Positions 24,980-34,995 are shown, counted from the stretch's first letter. The stretch: 64,000 bases of DNA from Bernardetia sp042180575 (GCF_042180575.1 NZ_CP170094.1:4774001-4838000); one strand, 5' to 3'. Translations and numbers: made by a program. Notes: generated by a model from the letters alone, not told the origin.

Positions 24980-26839
24980 ATGAAAGAAAAAAGTTACTTC
25001 CGTTTTATTACTTTAGGGTGCTTTGTATTATTTTTATTGACTGCAAGTTTTGAGGTTTTTGGGCAGTGTGGTGGAGATTGTACAACCTCTGTTACTGGTT
25101 CTGTAACTTGGCCTCCTACTCCAACAGCAGGTGTGGTGTGTGTAGATGATGCACTAACAATAACACTGACTGCTGACGTTACGATTGATGGATTCAGGAT
25201 ATGTCAAGGAACAGGAGGATCTCCACATAATGTAACAATAAATGGCGATTTTTCTCTAACAATAAATGGTGATTTAGAAGTCAATAACAATAGCACATTA
25301 ACAATCAATGATGCTTCTCTTGTTGTGAATGGAGATTTGGACATTAGTAATAACGGAGGTAACATCGATATAAATGGCGATGGAGACCTTCTTGTAGAGG
25401 GTTGCTTTTCAGGTAGTGGTGGTGCTGGTCAAGTTACAGGTGACTTAACATGGTGTGTTGTTTGTCCTGGAGATCCAAGTGATGCAGGGGCAGGTAGTCC
25501 TACAGATTGTGAAACATTGAGAAATCCAATTCTATGTAATGGTTATCGTATTCCTGGTGAACCAGCCTGTACTACTTGTACTTCTACTATTAACTCATCT
25601 ACTGGTGGGCTTAATATCAATGCAGGAGATGTAGTCTGTGTGCAAGGAGGAACTGTCGGTAGTCCAGTATCACTCACTAACATCAATCTTAATGGAGGAG
25701 AACTTCAAATTTGTAGTGGTTTTGTACAAGGAAATTTAAACTTTGGTTCAGGAACATTAAATGTACTTACAGGAAGTAGTTTTGATATTACGAACAGCTT
25801 TGATATGAATGGGAATGCTGAGATAAACGTTTATGGTACTTTAGATATGTCAGGAAGTTATAATATGCAAAATGGAAATAATACCATAAATACTTCTACA
25901 GGTTCTGTATTATCTATTAATTCACTATCAATGAATGGTACAGCTGCTAACCCAGGGCATACACTAAATGTACTAGGTCAGGTTGATATTACAACTCTGA
26001 CTGTTAATTCAGGTAATAATTCTGTTAGTGTGGAAAGTAATGGAAATCTTAATGTAGGCATTTTGGCAGCTAATAATGAAGATAATAGCTTTTGTACTAA
26101 TACCTGTGGTGGTTTTACTATAAATAATTCTGCACAAATTAATAATCCTATATCTGACGATAGTGAATTATTATTCTGTTATCAAGGTGGAAGTTTTATC
26201 TCAGGAAGTAGTGGACAGCCACTTGGTGGTGGGGATGGTTCTTATGCTGGTTCAGCTACCGAAGGATGTCCTGCAAACTGCAATAATTTACTCCCAGTTT
26301 TTCTTACATTCTTTAATATAGAATCAAAAGAGAGTGATGTTGTACTTCGATGGGAAACAAGCTCTGAATATAATAACTCTCACTTCTTCATAGAACGCTC
26401 TTCCAAAGGAGATGATTTTCAGATTATTGGAAGTGTAGCAGGGCAAGGAACAACTAACAAAGCACAAAACTACGAATGGACAGATCCAGCTCCCTTAGAT
26501 GGAGGCACTTATTATCGACTGAGGCAAGTGGATTCTGATGGTAATTACAGTATCTCAATGGTAAGATACAAAAAACACTATTACAGTCAAGAAGAAGTAG
26601 AATTATACGTCTATCCAAACCCAGTACAAGATCATTTGACAATCGTACTTAACACAAAACTTCAGCAAGTTAAATTTGAGTTGGTTGACTTGTTTGGAAA
26701 TGTCATTACCACTAAAAATGTAACTGAATTTTCGGGAGGTAGTGTTGTTTGGGATGGGTTAGGAGATTTAAAAGGGTTTTATGTACTACGAGTGTATCAT
26801 CAAGAGTTTGTACAGCAGCGCAAGATACTATTCCGTTAG
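24980..26839 (+). CDS. Secreted beta-helix protein with T9SS type A sorting domain
   Basis: The 619-residue protein has a signal peptide (ITLGCFVLFLLTASFEVFGQ). Residues about 30-430 are N/G/S/T-rich with repeated short strands (LTINGDLEVNNNSTLTINDA, LNMNG-type units), suggesting a parallel beta-helix. Several cysteines (CGGDCTTS, CTTCTSTI, CTNTCGGF) may form disulfides. About 450-540 is an Ig-like domain (VVLRWETSSEYNNSHFFIER). The C-terminal domain from about 545 starts LYVYPNPVQDHLTI and ends VLRVYHQEFVQQRKILFR, the Por-secretion sorting signal. It is probably displayed on or released from the cell surface. It stands alone; its binding target is unknown. Confidence 0.85.
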   Translation: MKEKSYFRFITLGCFVLFLLTASFEVFGQCGGDCTTSVTGSVTWPPTPTAGVVCVDDALTITLTADVTIDGFRICQGTGGSPHNVTINGDFSLTINGDLEVNNNSTLTINDASLVVNGDLDISNNGGNIDINGDGDLLVEGCFSGSGGAGQVTGDLTWCVVCPGDPSDAGAGSPTDCETLRNPILCNGYRIPGEPACTTCTSTINSSTGGLNINAGDVVCVQGGTVGSPVSLTNINLNGGELQICSGFVQGNLNFGSGTLNVLTGSSFDITNSFDMNGNAEINVYGTLDMSGSYNMQNGNNTINTSTGSVLSINSLSMNGTAANPGHTLNVLGQVDITTLTVNSGNNSVSVESNGNLNVGILAANNEDNSFCTNTCGGFTINNSAQINNPISDDSELLFCYQGGSFISGSSGQPLGGGDGSYAGSATEGCPANCNNLLPVFLTFFNIESKESDVVLRWETSSEYNNSHFFIERSSKGDDFQIIGSVAGQGTTNKAQNYEWTDPAPLDGGTYYRLRQVDSDGNYSISMVRYKKHYYSQEEVELYVYPNPVQDHLTIVLNTKLQQVKFELVDLFGNVITTKNVTEFSGGSVVWDGLGDLKGFYVLRVYHQEFVQQRKILFR

Positions 26840-27000
26840 ATTTTTGACTATGAAGCTATTTGTATTTTTTGCTTTTATTTAGTGTTTTATGTGAAGGCAT
26901 TTCATACTCATTGTATAGTTTTGTTTCTGTTTATATAGCAAATCTTCTGTCACTCCAATAGTAGAAAGCTAATATTTTTCAAGCTCTAATAAGAATGCTT

Positions 27001-27032
27001 TTCAGTAGAAAAGGTAATTTTGAAGAGGTTTT
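27001..27032 (-). promoter_or_regulatory. Operator-like block, copy 3 (orphan)
   Basis: A block starting TTCAGTAG and ending GAGGTTTT aligns without gaps to the copies upstream of ccoS and the small membrane protein gene. The expected -7 box is degraded (TAGCTTTC) and no minus-strand gene follows. It may be a remnant of a lost gene or a chance match. Confidence 0.35.
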
Positions 27033-27072
27033 ATGGTAATGTTGTTTCGCCCAACAACATTACCATAAAACC
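27027..27072. repeat. Perfect 20-bp inverted repeat with 6-nt loop
   Basis: GGTTTTATGGTAATGTTGTT (27027-27046) and AACAACATTACCATAAAACC (27053-27072) pair completely around TCGCCC. It lies between the convergent T9SS and ettA genes. No T-run follows, so it is not a standard intrinsic terminator; the inner part recalls GTTGTT/AACAAC of the dispersed palindromes. Confidence 0.8.
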
Positions 27073-27142
27073 TAGAAAACAAAACTGATGAGCAGCGTTT
27101 CGAATTTATCATCAATTTTTTAGAAAATTATTTCTAAATAAA

Positions 27143-27180
27143 AAAAACTGTTTCAAATATAAAAATTTGAAACAGTTTTT
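27143..27180 (-). terminator. Intrinsic terminator of ettA
   Basis: AAAACTGTTTCAAAT and ATTTGAAACAGTTTT form a 15-bp stem around a short A/T loop, with T-runs on both strands. It lies 28 bp beyond the ettA stop and may work in both directions. Confidence 0.85.
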
Positions 27181-27207
27181 AGAAAAAGTAATTCACTAAT
27201 AATCACC

Positions 27208-28893
27208 TTAAACTAACTTTTTGTACTTCAGACGTTTAGGGATTTCATCTCCTAATCTTTTCTGACGGTCTTCCATATATTCGCTAAAGTTTCCTTCATA
27301 AAAACGAACTTGTGAATCTCCTTCAAATGCTAAAATATGTGTTGCTACTCTATCCAAAAACCATCTATCGTGAGAAATAACAACAGCACAACCTGCAAAA
27401 TTATCCAAACCTTCCTCTAAAGCACGCAGAGTTTTTACGTCCAAATCATTGGTAGGTTCATCTAGTAGAAGTAAGTTTGCTCCTTCTTTCAATGTCAAGG
27501 CTAAATGCACTCGGTTACGCTCTCCACCCGAAAGCTCTTTTAGTTTTTTCTGTTGGTCTGAACCTCCAAAATTAAAACGACTTACATAAGCACGAGAATT
27601 TGTTTCTTTTCCTCCGAGCATCATCAGTTCACTTCCTCCTGTGATAGTTTCGAAGATAGATTTTTCATTGTCTATGTGTATGTGTTCTTGGTCTGCATAA
27701 CCTACTTGTACGGTTTCGCCTACTTTAAATGTTCCACCATCAGGATTTTCAGTTCCCATAATCATTTTGAAAAGAGTTGTTTTTCCTGCTCCATTTGGTC
27801 CTATTACTCCAACTATGCCACCTTTAGGCAATGAGAAGTTAAGATTTTCGAATAATAATTTATCTCCAAATGCCTTTGAAACTTCATTTGCTTCAATAAC
27901 CACATCTCCCAAACGCTCACTTGCAGGAATAAAAATTTCTAGTTTTTCTTCTTTTTGAGATTGGTCTTCACTCATCATCTTGTCATACGAAGACATACGA
28001 GCTTTCGATTTTGCTTGTTTGCCTTTTGAGTTCATTCTTGACCATTCCAACTCTTTTTGTAATGCCTTTTGATAACGAGAAGCAGTTTTTTCGTTTTCAG
28101 ACATTTTTTTCTGCTTTTGGTCTAACCAATCTGAATAATTTGCTTTCCACGGAATACCTTTTCCATTATCCAATTCCAAAATCCATTCAGTTACATTATC
28201 CAAGAAATAACGGTCGTGAGTAACAATAATTACTGTTCCTTTATATTCTCTCAAATGATGCTCTAACCAGTGTACCGACTCTGCGTCCAAGTGGTTGGTA
28301 GGCTCATCCAAAAGCAAAACATCAGGTTCTTTCAAGAGCAAACGACAAAGGGCAACACGTCTTTTTTCTCCACCCGAAAGATTACCAATAATGGCATCTT
28401 CTGGAGGTGTGCGAAGTGCGTCCATTGCTTTTTCTAATTTTGTATCCAAACTCCAAGCATCCAAAGCATCTAATTTTTCTTGAACTTTTGCTTGTTTTTC
28501 GATGAGTTTGTCCATTTTATCTGGGTCGTCCAAAATTTCTGGGTCACCAAATTTTAGATTGATTTCTTCAAATTCTTTGAGTAAATCAACCGTTTCTTGT
28601 GCGCCTTCTTGTACAATATCTTTTACTGTTTTGGTTGGGTCAAGTTTTGGTTCTTGCTCTAAATAACCCACAGAATAACCAGGAGAAAAAACAACTTCTC
28701 CTTGATATTCTGTTTCCAAACCTGCAATAATTTTGAGAATGGTAGATTTACCTGCACCATTCAGACCAATGACACCGATTTTAGCACCATAAAAAAATGA
28801 AAGATAAATATCTTTTAATACTTGTTTTTGAGGAGGATATGTTTTGCTCACACCTGCCATCGAAAATATAACTTTATTATCAACTGTACTCAT
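27208..28893 (-). CDS. ettA: Energy-dependent translational throttle protein (ABC-F ATPase)
   Basis: The 561-residue soluble protein has two ABC domains. Walker A motifs are GLNGAGKST (about 43) and GPNGAGKTT (about 350). Signatures are LSGGEKRR and LSGGERNR, and Walker B motifs are LLLDEPTNHLD and LLLDEPTNDLD. The linker between domains (residues about 250-320, KKMSENEKTASRYQKALQKE) is the ribosome-contacting arm region. Length and order match EttA, which binds the ribosomal E site and gates translation by energy status. It stands alone with its own terminator. Confidence 0.94.
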   Translation of the reverse strand: MSTVDNKVIFSMAGVSKTYPPQKQVLKDIYLSFFYGAKIGVIGLNGAGKSTILKIIAGLETEYQGEVVFSPGYSVGYLEQEPKLDPTKTVKDIVQEGAQETVDLLKEFEEINLKFGDPEILDDPDKMDKLIEKQAKVQEKLDALDAWSLDTKLEKAMDALRTPPEDAIIGNLSGGEKRRVALCRLLLKEPDVLLLDEPTNHLDAESVHWLEHHLREYKGTVIIVTHDRYFLDNVTEWILELDNGKGIPWKANYSDWLDQKQKKMSENEKTASRYQKALQKELEWSRMNSKGKQAKSKARMSSYDKMMSEDQSQKEEKLEIFIPASERLGDVVIEANEVSKAFGDKLLFENLNFSLPKGGIVGVIGPNGAGKTTLFKMIMGTENPDGGTFKVGETVQVGYADQEHIHIDNEKSIFETITGGSELMMLGGKETNSRAYVSRFNFGGSDQQKKLKELSGGERNRVHLALTLKEGANLLLLDEPTNDLDVKTLRALEEGLDNFAGCAVVISHDRWFLDRVATHILAFEGDSQVRFYEGNFSEYMEDRQKRLGDEIPKRLKYKKLV

Positions 28894-29208
28894 AAAATGG
28901 TTTATATATTTTTATAAAACTGTAATTTCTGACTTTAACACTAAATTAGTCAAAAATGTGTGATTTGAAAGAATAAAATTTATGTAAACCTATTTTGTAA
29001 CTGATTTTTAGTTAAGGGTTGGTAGAATTAATAGAATTTGAAAATACAGATAAACTCAAAATACTATTTTTTTATTTTGTAACATTTCGAAAATGCACTT
29101 CATATACTCAATTAATTTTGTTTCTTAACTGTACTGACAGTATTGAAAAAATTGAAAACTAATTTCGCTTTAGTGATAAAGAGTTGAAGTATTTTCTAGT
29201 TATTAATT
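28894..29208. other. Intergenic region upstream of ettA
   Basis: About 315 AT-rich bases between ettA and the downstream end of the hydrolase gene. I see no open frame, hairpin or consensus promoter that I would defend. Confidence 0.4.
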
Positions 29209-30144
29209 TTATTGTTTTTCAATCTCCTTTAACCATTCAAACATTCCTTCAAAAGCCTTTTCCCTAACTATTTTTGGAGATAAAAATATATCGTGCATAG
29301 CATTTTCTATTTCCAGAGAAGTAACTTTTAAGCCTAATTTTGTTCCTCGTTTTTTTATATCTTTTACATCTAAAACAATATCATTCCTCATAGCCTCTTC
29401 CGAAAATCTAAAAAGTTTGGTAGAAGACGAAGAGTGCATAACCAAAATAGGAATTTGAAGATTAGAATAATTGCGTAATTTCTCATGTCCATCATACACA
29501 GCCAAAACCCATTTAAAATAGGTAGGAAAACCTTCTGTGTATTTCCATTTTAAATTAAAATCCCACTCTCCTTTAAAGTCTTTATGGATACTCTGAACAT
29601 AGACAGGCGAAAGTGTGTTTTTGATATACGCAAAATCAGAAAAAAGCGTAAAGACATTACAAGCAGCCAAAGTAATATGCTTTCTAAACTCACTATCATA
29701 GAAATCTAAAAAAGGAGAATTCAAGATAAGACCACTTATTTTGCTTTTTTGTTCTCCAAAATTGGCATAATTAGAAGCTGTAAGTCCACCTGTTGAGTGT
29801 CCTAAGAGATAAATATCAGATTGATTTTTTTCATAAATCTGATTAATAGCCATTGTTATTTCCTCAAAATATTCAGTAATGGATTTGCAATAATTTTCTT
29901 TTTGATGAGGAAGCCACGAACGCCCATATTTTCGAAGGTCAAGTGCATAAAAATCAAAATCATTTTCGATGAATTTTTTAGCTACATGAGGATGAAAAAA
30001 ATAATCAATATAGCCGTGGATATAAATTATACTTTTTCGATTTCCTGTATTTGCATTGCACGAAATAAGTGTCGCAATTACTTTTCCTTCGTAATCGTCT
30101 TTTAGATGTAGAGTTTGGCTGGTAAAATCTTTTTCTAAATTCAT
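29209..30144 (-). CDS. Alpha/beta hydrolase (serine lipase/esterase-like)
   Basis: The nucleophile elbow is GHSTGG near residue 120 and an oxyanion-type block IIYIHGYIDYFFHPHVA near 40 (MNLEKDF numbering). The acid is probably in LVMHSSSSTKLFRFSEEA or after it, and the histidine in ENAMHDIFLSP near the C-terminus. These are features of monoacylglycerol lipase-like hydrolases. I chose the ATG at 30142-30144 because the frame upstream reads through the palindrome at 30173-30192. That gives 311 residues. It has no signal peptide. The substrate is unknown. Confidence 0.8.
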   Translation of the reverse strand: MNLEKDFTSQTLHLKDDYEGKVIATLISCNANTGNRKSIIYIHGYIDYFFHPHVAKKFIENDFDFYALDLRKYGRSWLPHQKENYCKSITEYFEEITMAINQIYEKNQSDIYLLGHSTGGLTASNYANFGEQKSKISGLILNSPFLDFYDSEFRKHITLAACNVFTLFSDFAYIKNTLSPVYVQSIHKDFKGEWDFNLKWKYTEGFPTYFKWVLAVYDGHEKLRNYSNLQIPILVMHSSSSTKLFRFSEEAMRNDIVLDVKDIKKRGTKLGLKVTSLEIENAMHDIFLSPKIVREKAFEGMFEWLKEIEKQ

Positions 30145-30168
30145 TTCTATTAGATGTTTTTGATAATT

Positions 30169-30192
30169 TGTAGGGAAAAGGCAGGCCTTTTC
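30169..30192. repeat. Palindromic repeat TTGTAGGGAAAAGGC...
   Basis: GGAAAAGGC-AG-GCCTTTTCC forms a perfect 9-bp stem. The left flank TTTGTAGGG and the core resemble 8246-8268. About 70 bp to the right, CTTCTCCCTACAAAAT is a near inverse of ATTTTGTAGGGAAAAG-like sequence, so the pair may bound a small element ending near 30256. The MITE-like end GTGTGATTAACCTA follows at about 30274-30287. Confidence 0.55.
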
Positions 30193-30306
30193 CAAAAATG
30201 GTTATTCATTTATCTCATACAATTTCCTAACTAAACAGGCAAAGATGTGTCTTCTCCCTACAAAATACCCCAATGTGGTGTGATTAACCTATCAAAAAAG
30301 ACTTAT

Positions 30307-31134
30307 TTATTTTCGATTAGACTTCAAAATATCTGCTACATCGACAAATGTTTCTCCACCACCCGAAATAACAGGCAGTTTTCCATCCCATTTTTCGATA
30401 GCCTTCAATCTTAAAAGCTCATCATCTAAAGATAATTGAAGTAATTTTTGTGCGTCAGATTGTGCTTGCGCTCTTACTCTTTCTTGTTCACCTTCTGTTT
30501 TGATACGATCTAAATCGTTTAAAGCAGTTAAGGCTTTTTGTTCTGCAATTTGTTTTAACTCAATAGCTGAATTAAACTCTGGCGAAAAATTAAAATCTAT
30601 GATAGAAAAATCAGTAACAATGATATTATTTTGAGCCAATCGTTTTTTGATATACTCATAAACATCTTCTTTTACGGCAGGTCTTTTTGTAATCAATTCT
30701 TCAGCCGTATAACGAGCAGCAGCCGATTTAATAGATTCTTGAACGACAGGTTCGATAATAGTTCGTTTGTAATCTAGTCCCAAATCTCTATAAATAACAT
30801 TTGCTTTTTCCTTAGATAAAAAGAAATTGAGAGCCACTTTCGAAGTAACAGGTTGCAAATCTTTCGAAGAGGCAGAAGCAGAGGCTTCCATTTTCTGAAC
30901 ACGAACATCAAGTTGAATGACCGTAGAAACAAAAGGATTAACAGCGTGCATGCCTTCTGGAAGCAAAATGTCTTGAACTGCTCCAAAATTAGCCACAACG
31001 CCCACTTGTCCAGATTCGACAACGACAAAGGTTCTGAACAAAAATACTAGAGCTATTATAATAACTGCAAAAGTTCCGATTCCAAAAAATACTGTTTTTG
31101 GAGATATTGAAGGTTTATTTCTTGAATTAGCCAT
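30307..31134 (-). CDS. Prohibitin-like SPFH/band 7 membrane protein
   Basis: The 275-residue protein has one N-terminal membrane helix (TVFFGIGTFAVIIIALVFLF). The band 7 domain begins VVESGQVGVVANFG and contains LNFFLSKEKANVIYRDLG. A helical, A/E/Q-rich segment (KQIAEQKALTALNDLDRIKT) follows near residue 200. These match prohibitin-family proteins, which form ring-like membrane scaffolds and may regulate proteases such as FtsH. No partner gene is adjacent. Substrate or partner cannot be read from the sequence. Confidence 0.88.
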   Translation of the reverse strand: MANSRNKPSISPKTVFFGIGTFAVIIIALVFLFRTFVVVESGQVGVVANFGAVQDILLPEGMHAVNPFVSTVIQLDVRVQKMEASASASSKDLQPVTSKVALNFFLSKEKANVIYRDLGLDYKRTIIEPVVQESIKSAAARYTAEELITKRPAVKEDVYEYIKKRLAQNNIIVTDFSIIDFNFSPEFNSAIELKQIAEQKALTALNDLDRIKTEGEQERVRAQAQSDAQKLLQLSLDDELLRLKAIEKWDGKLPVISGGGETFVDVADILKSNRK

Positions 31135-31407
31135 AAATAGTTGATTTTTTATTGATTAATGAGAGGTAATTTTAATTGATTGTTTAGGCAATATAACGGA
31201 AAATAAGTGATTTGGGTTAAATACAAGTAATTTTTGTTTTATTTCAACTTATTTGCTCTTTACATAATTTATCTAGCTAAACTAACGTTTTAAATAGGTC
31301 AATGAATAAATTATTGATTACTTAATTTTGAAATTTGCGCTAATCTATTTTAATGCGTATTTTTAAGTTAAAATCCTATCACTACAAACTAAGCTAATAC
31401 TCCCCTT

Positions 31408-33411
31408 TTGAAGTTTCTTTTTACCATAAAATCCAAATTGTTACTCTCCTTTTTGGTGTTTCTTTTCGCAACTACCACACTTGCAGCAATGCTTTTTTGG
31501 TATGATGCACAGATGCACCGAATAGAAAAACTGACGGCAACACTTTCTCAAATTGATTTGGATATTCGCCAAACCGATAAGTTAGAACGTGATTTTTTTA
31601 GCTCAGAAGCCCTCAATTTAGATTTTTATGAAACAGGAGATAGTTATTATGTCTTACAACATAGAGATTTGACTTCAAAACTACGTAAAGACCTTTTAGA
31701 CCTACGAACACATCCACTTATTCCTTCTACAAATTTGCGTCATCGTATCGATACACTTCGTCGTTCGGTTATCAAATATGAAGTTACATTTGATGATTTG
31801 GTTACCAAAATTTATCAAAGAGGATTTAAAAATCAAGGCTATGAAGGTAAAATGAGTGAACATTTGGATTCACTTCTCAAAACACCTTTAGACAAACTTT
31901 TACTCTATAAAATTCGACAAGCCGAGCAGCGTTTTCTTTTATACAAAGAAGAATCTCAAATCGAACAAGTAAATGCACTTTTGATAGAGCTTCAAAGTCA
32001 TATTGAGAGTTTTACCCAAAAAAAATATCAAAATATAGCTATCAGAACCGAAAAACGCACAGAGTGGAAAGAACTCGCCAATAAATATGAAACCTTATGG
32101 CGAAGATTAGCAGGAACTGAACGTAAAATTGGTTATAGAAGTAAATTAGGCTTAAAAGGAAAACTCAATCAATTATCCAATCAAATAGAAATAGCGATTG
32201 AAGAGATAAATAGAGAAGTACATAAAGAAAGTGAAAATTTTAGAACACAAAGTCGCCAAAGGCTCATTTGGGTAGTAACAGCAAGTATTCTTTTAAATCT
32301 AATTTTGGGATTATGGATGATACGAAAACTAGGAACACCTATAAAACGAATCTCAGAAACAATTCATAATGTAATTGAAAGTGATTTTTCGGTAGAATGG
32401 AAACCAATTCCGATACAACACAAAGACGAAATAGGAAGACTTTCAAAAGATGTAAACTTACTTGTTAGTCGGATTTTGGAACGAACAGCAGAAGTATTTC
32501 AACAAAATGAAGAATTACAAGCTCAAAAAGCTGAATTAGAACAACAAACCGAAGAAATACTCGCTCAACGTGATTTGGTAGAATCTCAAAATCAATCTAT
32601 TTATGCACAAAATGAATACTTAGAAGAGCAACAAGAAAAAATTCAACTTCAACATAAAAATATTACGGCAAGTATTAATTATGCAAAACGCATTCAGAAG
32701 GCAATGCTTCCTAGTCAAAACCTTTTAGAAGAAATTTTACCAAAATCATTTGTTTATTTCAATCCTAGAGATATTGTAAGTGGTGATTTTTATTTCTTTG
32801 CAGAAAAAGATGATAAAATTGTAATTGCTGCTGTTGATTGTACTGGACACGGTGTTCCAGGGGCATTTATGTCTGTCATTGGAAATGATTTGCTCACTCA
32901 AATTGTTGTTTGGAGAGGAATTACAGAGAGTAATTTGATTTTGAATGAACTTCATAATGGAATTGTACAAACACTCAAACAAGAAGAAACAGAAAACCGT
33001 GATGGAATGGATATTTCCTTGTGTGTATTGAACACAACAACAAACGAAATAGAATATTCAGGTGCAAAAAACTCATTACTTTTTATTACTCCAGATGGAA
33101 AAGTAAATCAAATTAAAGGTGACCGTCATCATGTGGGAGGTGTTGCAAGACAAATAGAAAGAGATTTTACAGCACATACAATAAAACCTCAAAAAGGAAC
33201 TCGTTTTTATTTACTTACAGATGGTTATTTAGACCAATTTGGAGGAAAACACAGTAAAAAATACTCTTCAAAACGTTTTCAGTTATTTATAGAGAAACTA
33301 AAAGTCTTTCATATTTTTGAACTTCAACACGAAGTAGAACGCAATTTTATTGAATGGAAAGGAAGTGAAAAACAAATAGATGATGTACTTGTGATTGGTT
33401 TTGAAGTGTAA
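31408..33411 (+). CDS. Membrane SpoIIE-type serine/threonine phosphatase with HAMP
   Basis: The start is a TTG codon at 31408-31410: an in-frame stop lies 15 bp upstream and the first membrane helix (LLLSFLVFLFATTTLAAMLF) needs it. The 667 residues contain a periplasmic helical sensor at about 35-290, a second helix (LIWVVTASILLNLILGLWMI), a HAMP domain at about 310-365, a Q/E-rich coiled coil to 430 and a PP2C/SpoIIE domain. Metal-binding aspartates are in VSGDFYFFAEKDD, AAVDCTGHGVPGAFMS, RDGMDISLC and LLTDGYLDQFGG. Such phosphatases act on STAS partners; one is encoded at 45.1 kb. Confidence 0.9.
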   Translation: MKFLFTIKSKLLLSFLVFLFATTTLAAMLFWYDAQMHRIEKLTATLSQIDLDIRQTDKLERDFFSSEALNLDFYETGDSYYVLQHRDLTSKLRKDLLDLRTHPLIPSTNLRHRIDTLRRSVIKYEVTFDDLVTKIYQRGFKNQGYEGKMSEHLDSLLKTPLDKLLLYKIRQAEQRFLLYKEESQIEQVNALLIELQSHIESFTQKKYQNIAIRTEKRTEWKELANKYETLWRRLAGTERKIGYRSKLGLKGKLNQLSNQIEIAIEEINREVHKESENFRTQSRQRLIWVVTASILLNLILGLWMIRKLGTPIKRISETIHNVIESDFSVEWKPIPIQHKDEIGRLSKDVNLLVSRILERTAEVFQQNEELQAQKAELEQQTEEILAQRDLVESQNQSIYAQNEYLEEQQEKIQLQHKNITASINYAKRIQKAMLPSQNLLEEILPKSFVYFNPRDIVSGDFYFFAEKDDKIVIAAVDCTGHGVPGAFMSVIGNDLLTQIVVWRGITESNLILNELHNGIVQTLKQEETENRDGMDISLCVLNTTTNEIEYSGAKNSLLFITPDGKVNQIKGDRHHVGGVARQIERDFTAHTIKPQKGTRFYLLTDGYLDQFGGKHSKKYSSKRFQLFIEKLKVFHIFELQHEVERNFIEWKGSEKQIDDVLVIGFEV

Positions 33412-34995
33412 TTATAAAAAACGAATTGCATAAATAGCCAAAACTACATTTATTATAATTAATAAAATAGAATAAAAAAGTGTCAGATTAGAAAATTTAT
33501 AACTTGTATTTTCTTTTACTTCAGACACTGCCATTTTTGGTGTCTCCACGAATGACTTCAAAAACAAATAATAAGGAATTTTGAGATAATAAAAGAAGCC
33601 GATTAGAGTAGCTATTCCAATTCCGATAAGAGAAAAAAGGTAGATAGAATTTTCTGAATGTATTAAACTTTGAGTTTGATAATTTTGAAAAACCACAAAA
33701 AGCACAATCATTTTTACCAAAAAACCACCCAAAGGAGGAAAACCAGCCAAAGAAAGAGAAGCAATAGAAATGACTATTTTTGGTAGAAAAGGAAGATTTT
33801 TTAAGTTTCTAATTGATAAATCAATATTATTACCTTCTAATTCTGCACAAAACTTCCATACAATCACATTTGATAAAACATAAAAAATCCAAAAAATAAG
33901 AATTCCATTCGTAGAAATAACAGGATATTTGAAATTATAAACTAAAAGAAGAATCAAAAATCCCATTTGAGAAACTCCTGAATAAGCAAAAAATCGTTTG
34001 AAATTTGTTTGTTGAATAGCCAAAAAGCCTCCAAAAATAGCTGACAAAACTCCCAAAACAGATAGACTAGAAAAAATAATTTCTTGAAGATTTGAAGGAA
34101 TACTTATTAAATAATTCAGAATAAAAAATAAAACTCCACTTACAGCAATTTTTGGAATAGTAGCCAAGAAAAAAATAGTTCCAGAAGAAGCATTCTTATA
34201 GATTTCACTTATCCAAAAATGAAGAGGAACGGCAGCCAGCTTGAATAAAAAACCAATTCCTATTAAAAGAAAACCAATCAGAAAAGTAATTTGATTTGAT
34301 TCTGTTGAAGAAACATGAAGAAAAATATCAGAAATATTAAAACTAGCATGAAAAATAATAGGAATAGAAAAAGAGCCATTCAAACTATACCACCAAGAAA
34401 AACCGTAAAGTAAAGAAGCAGAACTAACAGCACCAAAAACAAGATAATTGAAGGAAGAAGCAATCAGTTTTCCTTTTTTAAAATTAGATTTATCATTAAT
34501 TAAATTCTTATCATAAAAAGCAACCAACAAATAACCACAAATAGAAAGCATTTCTAAACTCACATAAATTCCAAAAAAATTAGCTGAAATAAGTAAAAAT
34601 TGTGTACTCAAAACTCCTCCCAAAAGAATAACAAACCATTCTGAAATAGTATTTTGATTTGATTTGTTATAAGAATATTGAATCCAAATACTAAAAAGTG
34701 CTGAAACTGAAGTCAGGATTTTGAGATAATGAGTGAATCTATTTTGATACAATAAATCGTTCCAAAAAAAAGTAGTTGTATTGGTCAGTTGTTTTATTTC
34801 ATCTAAGGAAAAAATAAGCAAACCAATATTTCCTAAAAGAACCAAAATACAAATAAAAGGAACAAAAAAAGAAGATGTTTTTTTAGGTAAAAGAAGACCA
34901 CAAAAAGCAGCCAACCAAGCCACTACTAAAAGTAATTCTGATTTGAGGAAATTTATGTCTTGCCAAGAAAAAAAATAGAAAGTTTGTTCGTTCAT
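33412..34995 (-). CDS. nuoN: NADH-quinone oxidoreductase subunit N-like proton transporter
   Basis: A polytopic membrane protein with about 13-14 helices and the proton-channel core of the Nqo/Mrp family: KLAAVPLHFWISEIYKNAS and FFAYSGVSQMGFLILLLVYN. Helix EMLSICGYLLVAFYDKN carries the conserved glutamate. I prefer the ATG at 34993-34995 (MNEQTFYFFSW), giving 527 residues; the longer frame adds MFLFYLCQ. No other nuo genes are next to it, though separate nuoN location is not visible as normal or abnormal from here. Its stop codon abuts that of the phosphatase gene with no gap. Confidence 0.85.
   Translation of the reverse strand: MNEQTFYFFSWQDINFLKSELLLVVAWLAAFCGLLLPKKTSSFFVPFICILVLLGNIGLLIFSLDEIKQLTNTTTFFWNDLLYQNRFTHYLKILTSVSALFSIWIQYSYNKSNQNTISEWFVILLGGVLSTQFLLISANFFGIYVSLEMLSICGYLLVAFYDKNLINDKSNFKKGKLIASSFNYLVFGAVSSASLLYGFSWWYSLNGSFSIPIIFHASFNISDIFLHVSSTESNQITFLIGFLLIGIGFLFKLAAVPLHFWISEIYKNASSGTIFFLATIPKIAVSGVLFFILNYLISIPSNLQEIIFSSLSVLGVLSAIFGGFLAIQQTNFKRFFAYSGVSQMGFLILLLVYNFKYPVISTNGILIFWIFYVLSNVIVWKFCAELEGNNIDLSIRNLKNLPFLPKIVISIASLSLAGFPPLGGFLVKMIVLFVVFQNYQTQSLIHSENSIYLFSLIGIGIATLIGFFYYLKIPYYLFLKSFVETPKMAVSEVKENTSYKFSNLTLFYSILLIIINVVLAIYAIRFL

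Noticed and set aside
30145..30195. Longer start of the alpha/beta hydrolase
   Set aside because: The extra codons lie in the palindromic repeat at 30169-30192.
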